A stretch of DNA of 64,000 bases from assembly GCF_008801815.1 (NCBI RefSeq), contig NZ_VZOX01000012.1; one strand, given 5' to 3'. Of this stretch, positions 60,601 to 64,000 are shown piece after piece (position 1 is the first letter of the stretch; every line of letters starts with the position of its first letter). The notes under the pieces are model-generated. The model ran no database searches. It saw only the letters and a program-made list of their open reading frames with translations, and was not told where the DNA came from. The stretch comes from Edwardsiella anguillarum. Lineage in GTDB: Bacteria; Pseudomonadota; Gammaproteobacteria; Enterobacterales; Enterobacteriaceae. Both the position numbers and the translations under genes were made by a program.

Positions 60601-63600
60601 GATAAAGACGGAGCCCGGGGTTATTCAGTCCGGTATGACGCTGACCATCAACGGTGACACGCTGATGAATCAGGACAGTCGCGTTATTGCAGGCGATCTG
60701 CTGATAGCGACGATCCATGACCTGCGAAACAACGCGACGCCGGGCGTCCATATTGTGACTGACGCAGGAACCCAGACCCGCTGGTGGCCCAAAAAGACAA
60801 AGCGCCCCCTCGCCGGAACAGAAACATCCCAGGGAAAGGAGAGCGGAAACTACTCCCCTCCCCCGCTGACCACATCTATCGACCTTGCGGTGCAGAAATG
60901 GGAGGCCAATGCACAGACCGACGTTCAGACGCGGGACAGCGGCGGACGCACGCCGCTGGCCATCACCACGCTCCCGGTAATGTCTGCGACGGACGGTGCG
61001 CAGGTGGAGGCGGTGATCCGCAGCGCGAATCCCCCGTTGACCCTGCCAAAGAATAACCTGTTTAGGGTGCAGCCGGGCAGCGACAGCCAGTACCTGGTAG
61101 AGACGGATCCGCGCTTCACCAACCACAAAACGTGGCTGGCGACCGATTACATGCAGCAGGCCATGCTGAGCGATCACCAGCAGATGCACAAACGCCTGGG
61201 GGACGGCTACTACGAGCAGAAGCTGGTCTCTGAGCAGATTGTGACGCTGGCCGGGCAGCGTTATCTGGGCGATTACCGCAGTGACGAGGAGCAGTTCCAG
61301 GCGCTGATGAATAACGGTATCACCTTTGGCAAACAATTTAATTTGACCCTGGGTACGGCGCTGACCGCAGAACAGATGGCGCTGCTGACGAGCGATATCA
61401 TATGGCTGGTTGAGCAAACCGTGACACTGGCGGACGGCAGCAGCGAAACGGTGCTGGTGCCGCAGGTTTATGCCCGGCTGAAGCCGGGGGATTTAGGCGC
61501 CGACGGCGCGCTGCTGTCCGGTAAAAATACGCGGTTTACCGTTAACGATCAGCTCGTGAACAGCGGCAGCATGCTCAGCCAAGCGGCGCTACGGGTAAGT
61601 GCCGGGGATATCCTCAACCAGGGAACCATCAGCAGCAATGAGACCCTGCTCAGCGCGCAGCGTAGCCTCAGCAACATCGGCGGCACGCTTATCGGCGGCA
61701 GCGCCCTGACCATGAATGCGGAAAATATCCGCAGTGAAACGACCCTGACGGGAACGGAGGACAACCGACACCTCAACCGCATTGCCGGCGTGTATATACA
61801 GAACGACGGCGGCCAGCTAACGATGAGCGCAACAGACTCCGTCACGCTGACTGCGTCAGATATTCAGAGTCGGGGCAAAGACGCTAAAACCGCCATTAGC
61901 GCCGGCGGCGACATCACCCTGGCGACGGTGACCACCACTCGCACCGAAAACAGCGACTGGGGCGCGGATAACTATCGCCGCCTCAGCGAGCAGGCCGACG
62001 TCGGTACACAGCTTCTCGGCGGGAGCATCGCCCTCAACGCCAGACGGGATATCGCGGCCACGGCGGCGACGGTGGCGGCGGATAGCGCCCTGACGGCCGC
62101 GGCGGGTCGGGATATAACCCTAAAATCTGGGACGGTGGCGACCGATTTGGTTGAACATAGCCAACAGCACAGTAAAGGTCTCCTTTCGGCGTCGTCGCTG
62201 GAAACCCATGACGAGGTACAGCGCCAACGGGCGGCCGGCAGCCAGCTCAGTGGCCACACCGTTACCCTGCGCGCCGGAGATAACCTCACGACCGAGGGCA
62301 GCCAGGTGATTGCGGACGGCGACCTGAGCGCCCGCGCGGGCAAAAATATCACCGTCACCACCGCGGATGAGCTGCGTAACGAGGCCCACCTGCGCGCAGA
62401 GAGAAATAGCGGGCTGATGGGCTCCGGGGGCATCGGGTTTACCATCGGGACACGTTCCCTGACACAGACGACGGACAGCCACAGTCAGCAGCACCAGGGC
62501 AGCACCCTGGGCAGCACCGGGGGCGATGTCACCCTGAGCGCCGGTGAAAATCTTACGCTGCACGGCAGCGATGTGATCGCGAAGAAAGATATCAACCTGA
62601 CCGGTCAGTCCGTTACGGTAAGCGCAGCGGAGAACACCCACACGGAGCTGACCAAAACCGAGCAGAAGCAGAGCGGGCTGACGCTCGCCCTGAGCGGAAC
62701 GGTAGGCAGCGCGCTGAATACCGCCGTACAGACGGCGAATCAGGCGAAAGAGACGGATGACAGCCGGATTAAAGCGCTGCATTCGATCAAAGCGGGACTA
62801 TCCGCGGTTCAGGCAGTACAAGGCGCGCGCCTGGCTGACGCCTCTCAGGGCGACAGCGGCGCATCCATCGGGATTAACCTCTCCTTCGGCAGCAGCGCCG
62901 CCAAGTCCGAAACCGAAACCCGCCAGACCACGGCGCAGGGCAGCGGCGTCAGCGCCGGTAACAACCTGAGCGTCAGCGCAACCGGCAAAGCCCCCGACAG
63001 CGGCAATATTGCCGTCACCGGCAGCGCGCTACAGGCCGGCGGCGATATTGCGCTCGATGCCCAGCATGATATCACCCTGCTATCGGCCCAAAACACCCAG
63101 ACGGTGGACGGCAAAAACAGCAGCCGGAGCAGCAGCGTGGGGGTCGGGATAACCTTCGGCTCCAACGGCGTGGGGTTCAATGTCAATGCCAGCGCCAGCA
63201 AAGGCAAAGGGTTTGAAAAAGGCAACAGCCACTATGCCACGGATACCACGGTGAGCGCGGGCAACACCCTGACGCTGAACAGCGGTAATGACACCACCCT
63301 GAAAGGGGCGCAGGTACAGGGGGAGAAAGTGGTGGCGAATGTCGGCAATAATCTGACCCTACGCAGTGAGCAGGCGATTGATAACTATGAAGCCAAGCAA
63401 TCCAGCTTCAGCGCCGGGGGGAGCATCGGCTTCGGCAATGGCTCTCTGAGTATCGCCGCCAGCCGCGATAAGATGCACAGCGACTATGCCTCGGTGGAGA
63501 ACCAGACCGGCATCTTTGCCGGTAAAGGCGGCTTTGATATCACCGTGGGTAATCATACCCAGCTGGACGGCGCGGCCATTGCCAGCGCGGCCGGTCAGGA

Positions 63601-64000
63601 GAACAACCGCTTAGATACCGGAACCCTGGGCTTTGCCGATATCGACAACCGCGCTGAGTTCAAGGCGCAGCACCAGGGGTTTGGCCTTAGCTCCGGCGGT
63701 AGCATTGGCGGCCAGTTCGCGGGCAATATGGCCAATAGTCTGTTGGCGGGTGCCAACAATCAGGCGCGCGCCCGCGGCACCACCCAATCGGCAATCGCCG
63801 ACGGCGCGATCGTCGTGCGCGATCGGGCCAACCAACAGCAGGATGTCGCCGGATTAGCGCGCGACACGGAGCGGGCGCACCAGCCTCTCTCCCCTATCTT
63901 CGACAAGGAGAAAGCGCAGCGGCGCCTGCAGCAGAGCCAGCTGCTCGGTGAGATTGGCAATCAGGTGGCCGATATTGCACGAACAGAGGGCGAGATCGCC
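57608..64000 (+). CDS. cdiA: CdiA/FhaB-like filamentous exoprotein (TpsA), partial
   Basis: Open for 2131 codons and cut by the right edge. It begins with an extended signal peptide region (MNKRCYRVVFNHSRQMMMVV), then the TPS domain with IIANPAGITCSGCGFINAG near residue 180, hundreds of residues of filamentous-haemagglutinin repeats, a Tyr-rich receptor-binding-type region near residue 960-1000 (FYEYRYTRVIQET), a second repeat block, and at the end PIFDKEKAQRRLQQSQLLGEI, typical of the approach to the pre-toxin VENN region. The toxin and immunity gene, if present, lie beyond the window. Confidence 0.9.
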   Translation, partial: MNKRCYRVVFNHSRQMMMVVSELAKNHSADNARAPRGVDTPSLTAVISPLRLTTMLLLGWIALPASAGGIVADGAAPGNRQPSVLSTANGTPQVNIQTPNRDGVSHNHYRQFDVDRKGAILNNSAIHTQTQLSGMITANPWLAKGEAKIILNEVNSANASQLNGFIEVAGRRADVIIANPAGITCSGCGFINAGQTTMAAAQALLEQGRVAGFAVDKGQIAITGGGMNDAQSDYTRLIGRAVEVNAKLHAQDLTITTGHNITDAQGNVVRKREPEGDVPAFALDVAAVGGMYSDKIKLVGTEHGVGVRNAGIIGAQVGELSLSADGKLQNSGILTAAADLKVTLTDSVTNAGTISAGRDIQLKTAGDMDNRKQLLAGRHITSDSRALNNAMGAVVAAGVDQDGRLSRRGDLVLNAANAATLNGLQLAHDHVAVSAQAASLQGSHTAAAAVTLRSATRLDLQTATVTAADALTAAAPDGIDNHSGRLSAGALTLSSSRLDNTQGQIIQIGAEDLTLTHKNGIINNGGTIAANGRDLTLSADRIDNRRGRIQHAGDGAVRIATADFNGQEGEMRSNGNLIMKGGSYQLDNSETSARGISAQIHSLSHRAGTLIQRDSGALTLAVRHTLDNAQGVIAGQSVTLSADALHNQHGRIQGSAATRLTVTEKTDNHGGEIRAGRQLSVSTRELDNTQGITAGDEKVRLTTERLTNTQGTLMAGQTLTLHSGTLSGDGNILSSGDMALTLNDRFSNQHTVQANGSLLIAAHQGIQNAAQIQGGTALTIEAPWLINTRDAEISADQATLSVRNALTNIGLIDGIKTQINAGTLNNAASGRLYGDDIALQAALINNTAAADKSRSAVIAARSSLNIGSATLNNAGESLIYSQGLLNIGRSLDANGRATGSADRFNNMGATLESQGDMTLNIREINNINTNLVTQIAEISRQQRHEGVLKGYTQRFDWKDIDISHKNKYGVHSAVMPDGSSDDSFYEYRYTRVIQETQVIKTEPGVIQSGMTLTINGDTLMNQDSRVIAGDLLIATIHDLRNNATPGVHIVTDAGTQTRWWPKKTKRPLAGTETSQGKESGNYSPPPLTTSIDLAVQKWEANAQTDVQTRDSGGRTPLAITTLPVMSATDGAQVEAVIRSANPPLTLPKNNLFRVQPGSDSQYLVETDPRFTNHKTWLATDYMQQAMLSDHQQMHKRLGDGYYEQKLVSEQIVTLAGQRYLGDYRSDEEQFQALMNNGITFGKQFNLTLGTALTAEQMALLTSDIIWLVEQTVTLADGSSETVLVPQVYARLKPGDLGADGALLSGKNTRFTVNDQLVNSGSMLSQAALRVSAGDILNQGTISSNETLLSAQRSLSNIGGTLIGGSALTMNAENIRSETTLTGTEDNRHLNRIAGVYIQNDGGQLTMSATDSVTLTASDIQSRGKDAKTAISAGGDITLATVTTTRTENSDWGADNYRRLSEQADVGTQLLGGSIALNARRDIAATAATVAADSALTAAAGRDITLKSGTVATDLVEHSQQHSKGLLSASSLETHDEVQRQRAAGSQLSGHTVTLRAGDNLTTEGSQVIADGDLSARAGKNITVTTADELRNEAHLRAERNSGLMGSGGIGFTIGTRSLTQTTDSHSQQHQGSTLGSTGGDVTLSAGENLTLHGSDVIAKKDINLTGQSVTVSAAENTHTELTKTEQKQSGLTLALSGTVGSALNTAVQTANQAKETDDSRIKALHSIKAGLSAVQAVQGARLADASQGDSGASIGINLSFGSSAAKSETETRQTTAQGSGVSAGNNLSVSATGKAPDSGNIAVTGSALQAGGDIALDAQHDITLLSAQNTQTVDGKNSSRSSSVGVGITFGSNGVGFNVNASASKGKGFEKGNSHYATDTTVSAGNTLTLNSGNDTTLKGAQVQGEKVVANVGNNLTLRSEQAIDNYEAKQSSFSAGGSIGFGNGSLSIAASRDKMHSDYASVENQTGIFAGKGGFDITVGNHTQLDGAAIASAAGQENNRLDTGTLGFADIDNRAEFKAQHQGFGLSSGGSIGGQFAGNMANSLLAGANNQARARGTTQSAIADGAIVVRDRANQQQDVAGLARDTERAHQPLSPIFDKEKAQRRLQQSQLLGEIGNQVADIARTEGEIA

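Noticed and set aside
57608..64000. Minus-strand frames opposite cdiA as separate genes
   Set aside because: They are shadows of one continuous plus-strand frame with a clear TPS domain and repeats.

Overview
The window looks like chromosomal DNA of an Edwardsiella species (order Enterobacterales). The first 20.5 kb is a type III secretion system (T3SS) of the Salmonella SPI-2 type. Its translocator/chaperone order (escC-eseB-escA-eseC-eseD-eseE, escB-eseG) and dedicated AraC regulator (esrC) are those described for Edwardsiella. A tryptophanase operon fits the indole-positive genus. Assignment is by recognition of protein families, not by a database search.

Layout. (1) 1-20450, T3SS: esaT-S-R on the minus strand (esaT cut by the edge), divergent from esaM-V-N-O-P-Q; then escC-eseB-escA-eseC-eseD-eseE; escB-eseG; esaB-C-D-E; esrC; and esaG-H-I-J-sctK-esaK-esaL. 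A 7-4-7 near-palindrome (TCAGGT-N4-ACCCGAT core) stands before four of these units and is probably the binding site of a shared activator. (2) 20671-24474: guanine deaminase; a small periplasmic MxKDx-repeat protein; a Tat-exported molybdopterin oxidoreductase with its cytochrome b; a short lipoprotein. (3) 24543-31262: 2-aminoethylphosphonate use, phnWX divergent from phnR and the phnSTUV transporter, with a matching operator in both promoters. (4) 31373-35224: D-serine use, dsdXA divergent from dsdC. (5) 35538-38655: tna operon with CRP site, tnaC leader, tnaA and tnaB. (6) 38703-40018: decayed DNA holding a broken GGDEF gene and a trace of an IS3-type transposase. (7) 40019-55098: an 18-gene aryl polyene cluster, apeA to apeR, tightly packed on one strand. 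(8) 55100-64000: a possible decayed phosphopantetheinyl transferase, then a two-partner secretion pair of CdiB/CdiA type, with cdiA running off the right edge.

The blocks are functionally separate. The T3SS, ape and cdi loci are accessory systems for host or neighbour contact. The guaD, phn, dsd and tna loci are catabolic modules for nitrogen, phosphorus and carbon.

Most notable observations: the repeated 7-4-7 box with a conserved spacing to a -10-like element at two promoters; a tnaC leader whose essential terminal proline is lost and would be restored by removing one T; the shared phn operator; and relics flanking the ape cluster. I saw no wholly undescribed multi-gene system. The part of cdiA that would hold the toxin and immunity gene lies beyond the window.
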